A stretch of DNA of 64,000 bases from Entomortierella parvispora (Eukaryota > Mortierellomycota > Mortierellomycetes > Mortierellales > Mortierellaceae): NCBI GenBank assembly GCA_963573315.1, contig OY752146.1, forward strand, positions 1,674,001-1,738,000, in the 5' to 3' direction. The translations under genes and the position numbers were made by a program. Shown one piece after another: positions 47,451-57,479 of this stretch; within the stretch, counting starts at the first letter, position 1, and the number at the start of each line of letters is the position of its first letter. The notes beneath the pieces were generated by a model. The model searched no databases and was not told the origin of the DNA. It worked only from the letters and a program-made list of their open reading frames with translations.

Positions 47451-49777
47451 ATGGCAACAACTTCTACGACCAACATGACCCGAAAGCTAGGCTGGTTCCT
47501 GGCAACAACGGCGCTTGTCTTGTCGACTGTCTGTGTCGTTGCCCCTGTCGAAGGCGCAGCTTGCAAGTTTAACAACGGACTGGCATGTCCGCAGGAGACT
47601 CCCTGTTGCAGTCCTGTAAGCCTGACATTTCCCTTCTCTCTATCGACTCTCCTTCACCTTGCTCATTCCTCCTTACACATGTCTTTCGCGCTCCAATCTC
47701 ATTCCCTCGACCCTCGTTCCTCCGACATTTCGTTTCATTCGCTGTGTGCATTCATATTCCCAATTCGTCTGCTCTACTGTTCTACTGTTCTACTGTTGCA
47801 ACGGACAGTAGCAGTGCACCTTGATCCGTCAGCCACTTTCTGAAATATGGCGATCCGTGTTCCGCCGTTTCAATTGCTCTGTCTATCTGTCTGGTCACAA
47901 CCACAATGCCATACAACACAAACAACAACTCAACCGCCCTAGCCGCATCCACTCACGCGATTTTGTACTCGACCTAACCAGCCCTACGCCTTTTCTTCTC
48001 CCTTTTTTTATTTTCCTTCTCCCGCCTCTAGCATGGTCACTGTGGCAATTCACCTTTGGCTTGCAGCACTGGCTGTGACGCAACTGCAAGCTTCAATGGC
48101 CGATGCGAACGCTTCGTCCTGAACGACATTACTTCGAGCGGTGGAAAGCCCAAGCCTGTTCCCTCGTTGCCAAAGGGAGCATTCAAGGTTGTAGGCCAGA
48201 CTGGTGTAGCGGCCCAACACATTGTCTTGATCTCACCCACCAAGATGCTGATCATTGACAAGGCCGAGGCCAACCCTCCCAAGCTCCCCAACGGACTGTC
48301 AGCGTACAATGCCGAGTATGACCTGACCCGAAACGATTTCCGTGTTTTGGAGGTGAGGACCAACACTTTCTGCTCTGGTGGTGGGTTCTTACCCAATGGT
48401 ACGTTCATCAGTGCTGGAGGAGCCGAGGTCAGAAACTCAAGAGAATTCAAGCCCGAGGATGGGTTCCAATCCCTGAGAATGTGGTTGCCCTGTGAAGGCG
48501 AGAACTGTGGAGCATGGATTGAGAATCCAGCCGACCGCGAATGGATGATGACCAGCAACCGTTGGTACGTCTCGATCACGACCCTGCCCTCCGGCGAACT
48601 CTTTGTCCTGGGAGGCAGTAACGAGTCTCTGGCAATCAATGCCAACGCATACAATAACCCGACATGGGAGCTGTACCCAAAGCCAGCGCCAGCCAAGGAC
48701 TACAAGCCAAACTTCATGCAGTTTATGGTCGATGCCCTGCCCAACAACTTGTACCCCAACGTTTATTCGCTGCCTGATGGAAACATTTACATCTTTGCCA
48801 ACCAAAAGTCCATGATCTTTAACGTGGCCCGTAACGAGGTCATCCGTCGATTGCCCGATATTCCTGGAGGACCTCGATCGTATCCCTTGACTGGATCCCA
48901 TGTCCTCTTGCCTTTGGATCCTGCTAAAGGCTACGCCCACGAGATCTTGGTCTGTGGAGGTTCGGAACGCATGGAGCAAAACGCAAAAGCCTTGCAGACT
49001 TGTGGACGTATCAATCTGGCCGATGCTGACCCTCAATGGGAGATGGACGAGATGCCCAGTCGTCGCTTGATGGGTGATGCAATCATCTTGGCCGATGGCA
49101 AAGTCATGCTCCTGAACGGTTGCCAGACCGGCTATGCTGGATTCTTGCACGGAAACGATCCCAACTTTACCCCTTTGATCTATGATCCTCAGGCGCCTTT
49201 GGGTTCGCGATTCACAGAGTGGGTCCCCAGTAACATTGCTAGAATGTATCACTCCGTGGCCATGTTGTTGCCCGATGGTTCCGTCTTTGTCGCGGGCTCG
49301 AACGAAAACAATGAGGTGCGTACCAAGTTGTCGCTGCACCAGCGACCCTATGTCCGCTTCCCTACCGAGTACAGAGTCGAGTCCTTCACCCCTCCTTACC
49401 TGACCACGGATCTGGCCCGACCCGAGATTGTCGTGACGGAAGGTTTCTTCCAGGACAAGGTGACGACGAACGAGGCCAAGCCCGTGCCTGTAATCTATGG
49501 TCAGAAGCTGGAGTTGGTGGTGGATTTGAAGGATGTGAGCAAGTACGAACCTGAGGTCGTGTTTATGTTGGGTCACAAAGGGTTTGTGACCCATAGCACA
49601 CATATGTCCCAGAGGATGACCAAGCTCGTGGCCACGTTGAAGCAAACCTCGGGCACCAAGTTCACATATGAGGTCGACCTGATCCCCAATGCCAACCTCA
49701 TGCCCCCAGGCCCTCATTACATCCACATGTTGAACAACGGCGTCCCTTCACACGCGATTCACTTGTTGTTGAACTAA
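47451..49777 (+). CDS. Copper-radical (glyoxal) oxidase with N-terminal chitin-binding-like motif
   Basis: Secreted enzyme of the galactose/glyoxal oxidase family (CAZy AA5), which oxidises aldehydes or alcohols and makes H2O2. Exons: 47451-47615 and 48032-49777; 1911 nt, 636 aa, in phase. A signal peptide (LGWFLATTALVLSTVCVVAPVEGA) is followed by a Cys-rich motif split by the intron: CKFNNGLACPQETPCCSP joined to HGHCGNSPLACSTGCDA. CCSxxGxCG is the core of CBM18/hevein-like modules. The propeller shows NTFCSGGGFLPNGTFISAGG with the Cys expected to form the Tyr-Cys cofactor, RWYVSITTLPSGELFVLGGS, and ARMYHSVAMLLPDGSVFVAGSN with the Tyr and His copper ligands. The C-terminal Ig-like domain carries HSTHMSQRM and ends PPGPHYIHMLNNGVPSHA, with the last His ligand. 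There is no GPI signal. Confidence 0.93.
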
Positions 49778-50193
49778 AAGTCCTTTCCGTGTACAGCACA
49801 GAAAAAGCAACTGAAAATAGAAAAAAAAATAAAAATAAAAACAAAAATAGACGCGAAGAACTGGCGCGTCAAAAGATCATACTGTATTGCATTGGGTGGA
49901 TCAGAACTGGAAACAGTAGTGGATGCACGGAGGGGGCTGAAGGTCGAAGGACAGCACTGTTGAAGGGGGCTGGTGCGCTGGTGCGCCACCAATACTCGAG
50001 ACAAGGATTCCCTTTATTTCTTTTTTGGGTTTCGCACTTTCGCCACCTCACTCACTGCGGGATACAATATCCCCCAGCCCGATCCGACCTTGCCTGTCTC
50101 GCATCCCTCTCTTCTTGCTTTCTTTTCTCTTTTTCTTCTTCGTTTCCCCAACTCCTCCTCAATAATCCCCATCACCTTTGGCCCCGCCGCGAG
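49778..50193. other. Oxidase 3' flank / carboxypeptidase promoter
   Basis: A 416-bp interval. An AT-rich segment with repeated aaataaaaa (49818-49850) marks the likely 3' end of the oxidase transcript. The last 100 bp are CT-rich. Nothing else seen. Confidence 0.45.
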
Positions 50194-52200
50194 ATGTTGT
50201 ACAGGTCGATTCTCAGCGCGTTGTCGCTGCCACTTTTCCTCCTGTCGTCCTCGCTTTTGTCGTGTATCCTTTTGATATCTGCCACTGCTGTAGAGGTGGA
50301 AGCGGTCACGATCGACCGACAACAATATCGCGTTGGACCTTTACCATGGGCGAAAGGACAAACACCAATCCAAGAGAGCTACGCAGGCCATCTTGCAACC
50401 CGCAGGTGGAAGCAAAAGGATGGCAAGATTGGCGATGCTCGCACGTAAGAAACGCCGGACCACAAATTCCTTTGACTTTTCTTTTTCGTTGTACTGATGA
50501 CAGGGTTTTCTATTTGATCATATTAGGTTCTACTGGTTCTTTCCAGCCCTCAAGCCCAAGGTCGAAAACACTCCATTGATCATGTAAGTTTACAAAGGAA
50601 ACGGGGATAATGATGATACTTTGCTTGTTTGATTGGAGAGTTTCCTGATGACTGTGTTTTTTTGCATGTTTTAAAAAGGTGGCTACAAGGAGGTCCTGGA
50701 AGTAGCTCAATGATTGGACTTTTTTACGAAAACGGACCCATTCACATGACACACAACTTGGAGCTCGCCCGAAATAACCTGACTTGGGCCGAGGAATACT
50801 CGATGCTCTTTGTCGACCAGCCGGTCGGGACTGGCTTCAGCTTCGTGGACAATGGCGATGACGACTCCAAGAAAAAGAAGGGCTCCAATGAGGATGATGA
50901 TGAGGAAGAAGAGCAGGAGGAAGACGATGATGACGATGACAACAAGAAAACTCGTACCAAGAGCGATTTAGATATCGAACTGGAGAGAGAGAAAGAGGAA
51001 GAATCGGCATTCTTTGCCAGTCTTCCTTCGGATCAATCCTTCCATTTCAAATCAATGGCGAGCCTAAAGGACCGTCAGCAGCGGAATGTCTCCAGCTTTA
51101 CAGCGGACGGATTCGTCAAGGATGAAGCCGGTGTCGTCTCGGACATGCTCTTTGTTTTGGATCAGTTTTATGAGCTGTATCCAGAACAACTCAAGGCTGA
51201 CTTTTACATTTCCGGACAGAGCTATGCAGGCAAATTTGTGCCCTCCATCGCTCATGCCATTGTTGAAAGGAACCAACGATACAACCAAACGGATTTTGTC
51301 AAGGATTCGAGTCCAGTCAACACCACGGCTTTCCCTTCACCTAAAAAGGCCGTGATTCCTCTCAAGGGCATCTCTCTCGGAAACTCCATGACGGACCCCA
51401 TCACTCAGATCCAATTCTATGCCGATCAATCCTACTACCTCGGACTCTTGACCTCTGATGAATGGAAGCAGATGAAGGAATACCAAAATACCGCTGTATC
51501 ATTGGTGGAGAAGGGTCAATTCTTGGAAGCGAACCGGTACCGAGGCAAAGTCTTCGACATATTCCGAAACGCGACCGAACTAAATACCTTTGATCTCAGG
51601 AGAGGATCTCACCCATTGAGTTGGCGCCCTATGGCTCAATTCTTGAACTTGCCCGCGACCAAGGACAGTCTGAACATTTTTGGCCCCCGTACTTCGTATT
51701 TGAAGGATCACCCCGAACAATACTCGAATAAGCAAATCCAGGAGATTGAGGAAGGAAGAGCGCGAACGAAATTCAAGACGAATCCTGAAGTCAAGAAGGC
51801 AATGCGAGGGGATATTATGAGGACCGTCCAGCCTTTGGTGGCGGATCTTTTGAAGAACGAAATCAAGGTGCTGGCGTACCAGGGCATGTTTGATTTCAGG
51901 GATCCGCCAGCGGGATCGACAGAGTGGATCGAGGGCTTGGAGTGGGATGGGCAGGATGCGTTCTTGAAATCAAAGAGAAAGATTTGGAAGGTGGATGGAT
52001 TTGTCGCTGGGTATGTGAACAGTGCGCCGGCTCGAGGCGGATCGACAGAGACGACGGCCTCTGGAAACGGCGATGATGGCAGCGGATTGACGAGAATTGT
52101 CATGTGGGGAGGAGGACATTACACCCCGATGGACCAGCCCGCCAACTGTCTGGTGATGATTCGACACTTGATCGACGGCACCGGACTGGACTTGAGCTAG
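50194..52200 (+). CDS. Serine carboxypeptidase (family S10) with large acidic insertion
   Basis: Secretory or vacuolar carboxypeptidase related to Kex1/CPY. Exons: 50194-50444, 50527-50583, 50679-52200; 1830 nt, 609 aa, in phase. A hydrophobic leader (LSLPLFLLSSSLLSCILLISATA) is a signal peptide or anchor. The substrate-binding loop is MWLQGGPGSSSMIGLFYENGP. FVDQPVGTGFSFV is intact. The nucleophile lies in YISGQSYAGKFVPSIA. The charge-relay Asp is in LAYQGMFDFRDPPAG and the His in WGGGHYTPMDQPANC; both contexts differ slightly from the usual YNGxxD and GAGHxVP. Residues about 163-240 are a run of Asp, Glu and Lys placed right after GFSFV, where other members have a short loop. The domain is complete, so activity is plausible. 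Confidence 0.93.
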
Positions 52201-53802
52201 GAGCCAGAGCAACCATAGGCAGTTTTTTCAAAGAAATATATGTATGGCACCATCGCGTCTTTTAGGAACAGCATGATGACCGACGTAAAGGACCCAGGGA
52301 ACCGGACACTTGACCCATTTTGACCCAGATTGACCCACTTTTTTTTCATGGATCCCTCCGAAAATAATTCGGGATGAGGTGATTTGTGTTCACACCCCGA
52401 ATGTGTATTTCGCCCAAGGGATGCAAGCACCCTCGTCATCAACCTCTCCCTCACTTTTAGCTCTCAAAATACAGAGAAAAAAAGGGAGCTTCGGCACAAT
52501 GCCCAAAGTAGGACTGCAACGTGCGCAGAGGCAAAAAAAAAAGTTGAGTCAGAAGAAGGGGCGCGTGAACAACATGAGGAAGCACTTCGCCCAACCTCTC
52601 GCTGCTCGCCTCCCTCCTATCTACTCTATCCCAGATCCCCAGTGCTCCCATTTTGTTTGTTTGTTTTGGTACCACCAAGAGAGTAGCGACCAGGACCCAA
52701 GAATTAGCATGGACCCTACAGTACCTAATTGTTCCTTGCAGTTTCTGAGCTCCAGCAACAGCGTTATTCCCTCTCCGAATCTGCATCGTCAGTGGATCCG
52801 TCTTCCCTCCTCTCTCCATGCATTTCGCTGAATCATGACATGACGGACATGTTTCTAGACGAAATTGGACCTGCTGTAATGATGCTGAAATAATGCTGTC
52901 CTTGTGTTTGAGCTTGCGGGGGTTTATTGAGAATGTCCTTCTTTCAACTCCATTCGAGATAGCTTTGTGTGACAGGAGGAAGGATGACACGCTGGGAAAA
53001 AAAAGCCGAACAAGGCACGTTCCCAGTCGATCTTTTGGGACATCCGAACAGCTCTCCCTCTTTCTATTGCGCGAACAGGTGAACATGTCAAAGAGAGAAA
53101 GAGAGAGAGAGAGAAAAGGAGAAAGAGAGAAACTGGAGAGGTACCGCATGAGAGTAGCCCAGCTGATCACAGGTCGCGATCAGTGAAGCGATTCTTTCCG
53201 ATGTTCCACAGTCGTGAGGTTGTCCACCTGGACGAGGATGATGAACGTCGAGGAGCTGGGGGACGAGTGGACGACATGGAACAGCAGAGGAAGAGTCCAC
53301 CGGTGACAGGAGAGTGGTGATGTCTTGGAGAACAGAGTCAAAGAGACTGTCAAGGGCCAATGCCGACAGAGATGGCTCTCTTTATCCGGACAAGTGGATC
53401 GAGGGTATGTGTGCGTGCGGAGCAGAAGGTGTGACCCCTCGCGAGTTCTGCAGAGGTCCAGGGGCCGCGAGCGATCACGGAAGAACTAATTGCACAAGAA
53501 AAGCCGCCGCCGCATGGGTCTCGCTCCGCCCAGTCTCCATAAATATTTCTCTCTTTCTCTTTTCTCTCTTCTTTTACTTTTTTCCCCTCCTCCTCAAACT
53601 CAACTTGATTCTGACTTTTTCCCTTTATTTCGTTCTTTCATTCTCCTATTGCTGCTATTTTTTGGCCTTTTCTCTCTCTCTCTTTCTGCCTGCCCCTTTC
53701 CCTCTTTCTTTCCTCTGTATAGTTCTTTTCCTAGCCTTGTATCATCATCCTTCTGTTCTCTTGCACGCCACAGACGTAGCACATACATACAAACAAACAA
53801 TA
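52201..53802. other. 1.6-kb intergenic region before the arrestin gene
   Basis: A TGACCC triplet repeat (ttgacccattttgacccagattgaccc) is at about 52310-52337. A 237-codon minus-strand frame (53170-52457) has no domain signature. A TATA-like cataaata lies near 53538, followed by a CT-rich leader. The leader is open in frame with the arrestin ORF back to an ATG at 53320 but reads as low-complexity CT-encoded residues, so it is treated as untranslated. Confidence 0.45.
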
Positions 53803-56194
53803 ATGTCAACAGCAACACAGCAACTTCCCGCCATGGATCACTCAATCTACAACAGCGGCTATACCCAATCCTCACCTCCAGAGTCGCCTCTCCCTTCTTC
53901 ACCTGAAGATATCGCTCTCTCTGCCTCGTCGTCAACGTCTTCAGTCGATCAGTTGCCTCCGGCGTTTAGTGCCGAGGGCACGACCCCTGCACCTTGTGAC
54001 ACACATGCAGACATGGTCTCTCATCACTCCGAGATTGTGGTCGTGGACGAGGACAGCTTTGAGGATATTCATCACGCTCCTCCACCAGCGTTCAGCGAGA
54101 TCAATCGGCCTACCTCGCCAACGCCTCCACGCACAACCTCGACGACTTTGGTTGTGAATCCTCATCCACTGTCTCATTCTTTCACAGCAGCAGGACTCAT
54201 GGCTTCCGCTTCCCGTTCAGGCACGGACGAAGACGAAAGCGAGGCGGAACAGAACATCCGGGCAGTGGCAGTGGCAGAAGAGGAGGCAACGGCAAGGACG
54301 GCGTATGAAGATCGACTAGAGGCCGTAAACCTTGAACCAGAGTCACCGACTCATGAAAATATTCATTTTTCCCCAACGTTCTCATCTTCGACCACCAGCT
54401 TCTTCACAGCCCCGGCGCCTCATGCAAGTCACCATATCAACAGGACGGAACATCACCACATGTCTTCGCCATTCTCGTTTTTTGCCAATTCATCCTTGGC
54501 GCATGGAGAGCACCAGCACCCACAGCACGTGAAGACGTTGAGGATTGAGCTGGAAAAGAATCAGGTCGTCCTGATCACAGGAAGTACCACCAAGCTGGAG
54601 GGAACACTCTATTTGAACTTGAAGAATAACACCAAGGTCAAGTCACTGCAGCTCGAGTTCTCTGGCCGATCTTCTGTCACCTGGGTAGATGGTAAATGCT
54701 CAATCCAACCTTTTTTTGATACTCCCAACTCTTTTTGACCAACTGGGTCTCTGGGTCTTCCTGAAAGAAATCCAAAAGACTGACACCACACGGCATCCTT
54801 TTTCTCTATTTGTTTCTCCCGTGATCAATTGAAAAAAATCATGACAAGTAGATAACGCCTACTCTCCCGCTACTCGCCATACGACCGCACCCCATATTGA
54901 ACATACCTGGTCTTTAATCTCTCATCAGCACAAACAACCCCCAACACAGTTGCTCGCTGGTCAACATGCATACCCGTTCTCGCTTGAATTGCCGGATTCG
55001 TTGCCAGAGTCCCTGACGACCACTCATGGCAAAGTGGCCTATAGACTCACTGCGACTCTGATCAAGACCGGATTAACATTCAATTCCTCGACTGCCACGA
55101 CACCCGTCCAGATCTTGCGCCGCCATTCATCCCATGGAGCCGGATCCCGTCGATACCCACAAGGTGGACGAGCAGTGAATGGACCCGATGACAAGATCAA
55201 ATACAAGATCACGTTGCCCCAGGTCCGTGTCCCTCACTCGACAAAAGTGCCTCTACAGGTCTCGATCACCTCTCCGAACCATGTCACGAATGTCAATGTG
55301 CTCCAAGTTGGACTCTGGGAACGTGTGGTGTATCGAGCGGACGAAAGACGCAGGGTGGATATGAGACTGGTCAAGATTCAAAAGAGCGAAGGATGGCCTC
55401 ATGTGGATCGCCATGGAAATGCACTGCAGAGCGACTCAGTGACTTGGAACAAGGTCCTGTTGTTCGACATGCCTGCGATGGGAATCGAGATGCACCAATG
55501 CAACCCCTCAGCGGACAATGGATTGATGAAGGTCAATCATCTCTTGCGATTTACAATCTTGGGCTCCGATACTGTGACCAACAAACGGTTTAGGGTCGAG
55601 AATGAGGTTGAGCTCAAGGTGTTGGCCTTTGAGGATCTGGCCATGCCCGGTTCTGAGGATGACGATGATGGCATCGATGGGAACGGATTGCCCTCATACC
55701 TGACTTCTTTTACCACCCCAAGGGTATCGCTTGACGCGGAACGGGAGCTGCTGGATCGGTCGTTGAACGTGTTGAACGAAGATGATGATCTTATGAGGGC
55801 CATGATCACGGCTAGGGTCCATTTGCCAACCTATGCAGAGTCCGAGGAAGAGACAAACAGTCGGAACGCAAGCCGGAGTGCCAGTCGTGCGGCTAGTCCT
55901 GAACGCTCGGCTGAAACTCCCACTACTGAGAGAACTCGAAGCACCAGCAGCAGAAGCAGCAGAAGCAGCAGCAACAGCAGTAGCAGCAGTTTGACAGAGA
56001 CGGTGGAAATACCTGCAGTGCCGGCAGTGCCTGCGACCCCTGCTCTAGCGCCTCCTGCTATGGCTGCTGGCTCCGCAGGTACGGGGCCTGGGCGATCTCA
56101 TTTGCATGTTCGATCACCGTCTAATTCCACACATCAGGTCCATGCACCCCACCCTACTTCATGTGTAATCGCCTGCACTGTTGCAGACATGTAG
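53803..56194 (+). CDS. Alpha-arrestin (arrestin domain-containing trafficking adaptor)
   Basis: Adaptor that links Nedd4-type ubiquitin ligases to plasma-membrane transporters. Exons: 53803-54691 and 54852-56194; 2232 nt, 743 aa, in phase. The first 245 residues are Ser/Pro-rich and acidic with no domain. Arrestin-N begins with KTLRIELEKNQVVLITGST, LEGTLYLNLKNNTKVKSLQLEFSGRSSVTWV and continues after the intron with AGQHAYPFSLELPDSLPESL and GKVAYRLTATLIKTG. Arrestin-C follows: IKYKITLPQVRVPHSTKVPLQ, VLQVGLWERVVY and FTILGSDT. LPTYAES is an LPxY-type ligase-binding motif in the tail. The tail ends in Ser/Arg and Ala/Pro runs. The last 20 residues may be intronic read-through, since an alternative GT..AG pair exists there. 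Confidence 0.9.
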
Positions 56195-57479
56195 ATAACA
56201 TTAAAAACTTTTTACAACCACATCATTCGCGGTGTAGTTGATGTCTACTTTATTCCTACGCCGTCTGTAACCTTTCATTGAGGATGAAGGATGGAAGAGT
56301 GAGTGAAAGGGCAACAGAACCGGATTGACAATGGATACTACCGCGACCTGGCTTGATGGGAAGAAGAAAGAGAGGAAGTGAAGGTGGAGGGTTCCACCAA
56401 CTGCGTCCTGTGTCACAATCAAAGTCAAATCCTGCTGTGTTGAGAATTATTGGCCAAGAAGACTTTTCATTGAACATTCTCAGGAATGTCCACATGTCAA
56501 AGGCCGTCGGCGTCATGGGAATCTTCAGTCGAGATTTGTGAAGATAACCCGAGTACCGAAAGAGAGGGTGAACCCAGAACAAGGAAAAGATCGTCACCTT
56601 GGTTCTTCCAGTGGAATATGAAACAGACATTAGCGCTATTTTTGAATTCTCGTTGCACGCTAGAAATACATGCGCACCATTCTCTTCGGAGGTTGGGCAG
56701 GGCATTGTCCAACCGAGGCTCGCGCGACAAGGAGTAACGATGATGATGATGTGAAAATGAAAAGAAAAAAAAACCTGAAAGCCAGAAAAAGTACGCACGC
56801 CGTGCGGTACCGGCTTGCGATTCGAGGAGGCAGCCTGGTGGTTCAAGACACGACCAAGAGGAGGAGAGACAGTGAGAGTCCTCTCTTCCATGGAAAAGAA
56901 CCGCGGGAAGGAAAAGAGAGACATGGATCACGTATGGGCAGTCAGCCTGCATGTACGTAGCTGTACCGAGTTGTTGGCTCATTGTGCGCTCGATTCATTT
57001 CGATCTTTTTCACACCCAGCGACTCGCCCTTTGACCAGAGAGGGCCAAAAGGGCCCCGCGGTCTTTCTTTTCGTTCCTGGAAGAGAGACTCGGACGAAAA
57101 ACTAGTCGTTCTCAGTCTCTGCTGTATGTCACTGCAACCCTGGATTTGCCCACCGGCCCACTTCCAAGATTTCCGATCTTCTTTTTGTCGTGTCAACGAA
57201 ACGCGCAGAGGCACTTCAACATGTTCCTACTCAGTCATCTACTCACCTGAGGAAAGAGTCCTTCGCAAATAAATATCCCTACTTGTTCCTCATCACTTTT
57301 TGTTTTTTTTCCCTCTTTTCTTTTCTTCTTCCTTGTACATATCCACCCACTCCCTCCCATTCCCCATTCCCCCTCTCTCTCTCAAAAAAAAAGCAGTTGT
57401 CATCTACACTCTTTTTTTTTACTCATTTTTTTTTTCTCACATTACCCTCTCACTGTAATCATTCACTCTTCACACATCC
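56195..57479. other. Arrestin 3' flank / ENA-type ATPase promoter
   Basis: A 1.3-kb interval. The last 200 bp are a T- and CT-rich leader for the ATPase, with aaataaatatcc near 57268. Minus-strand frames at 56256-56982 carry no recognised domain. Nothing else is supported. Confidence 0.45.

Noticed and set aside
48437-49726. 429-codon minus-strand frame opposite the glyoxal oxidase.
   Set aside because: Shadow of the sense gene; no domain or independent signals.
52457-53170. 237-codon minus-strand frame.
   Set aside because: No conserved domain, Ser/Leu-rich end from a CT/GA repeat, and no plausible splice or promoter context.
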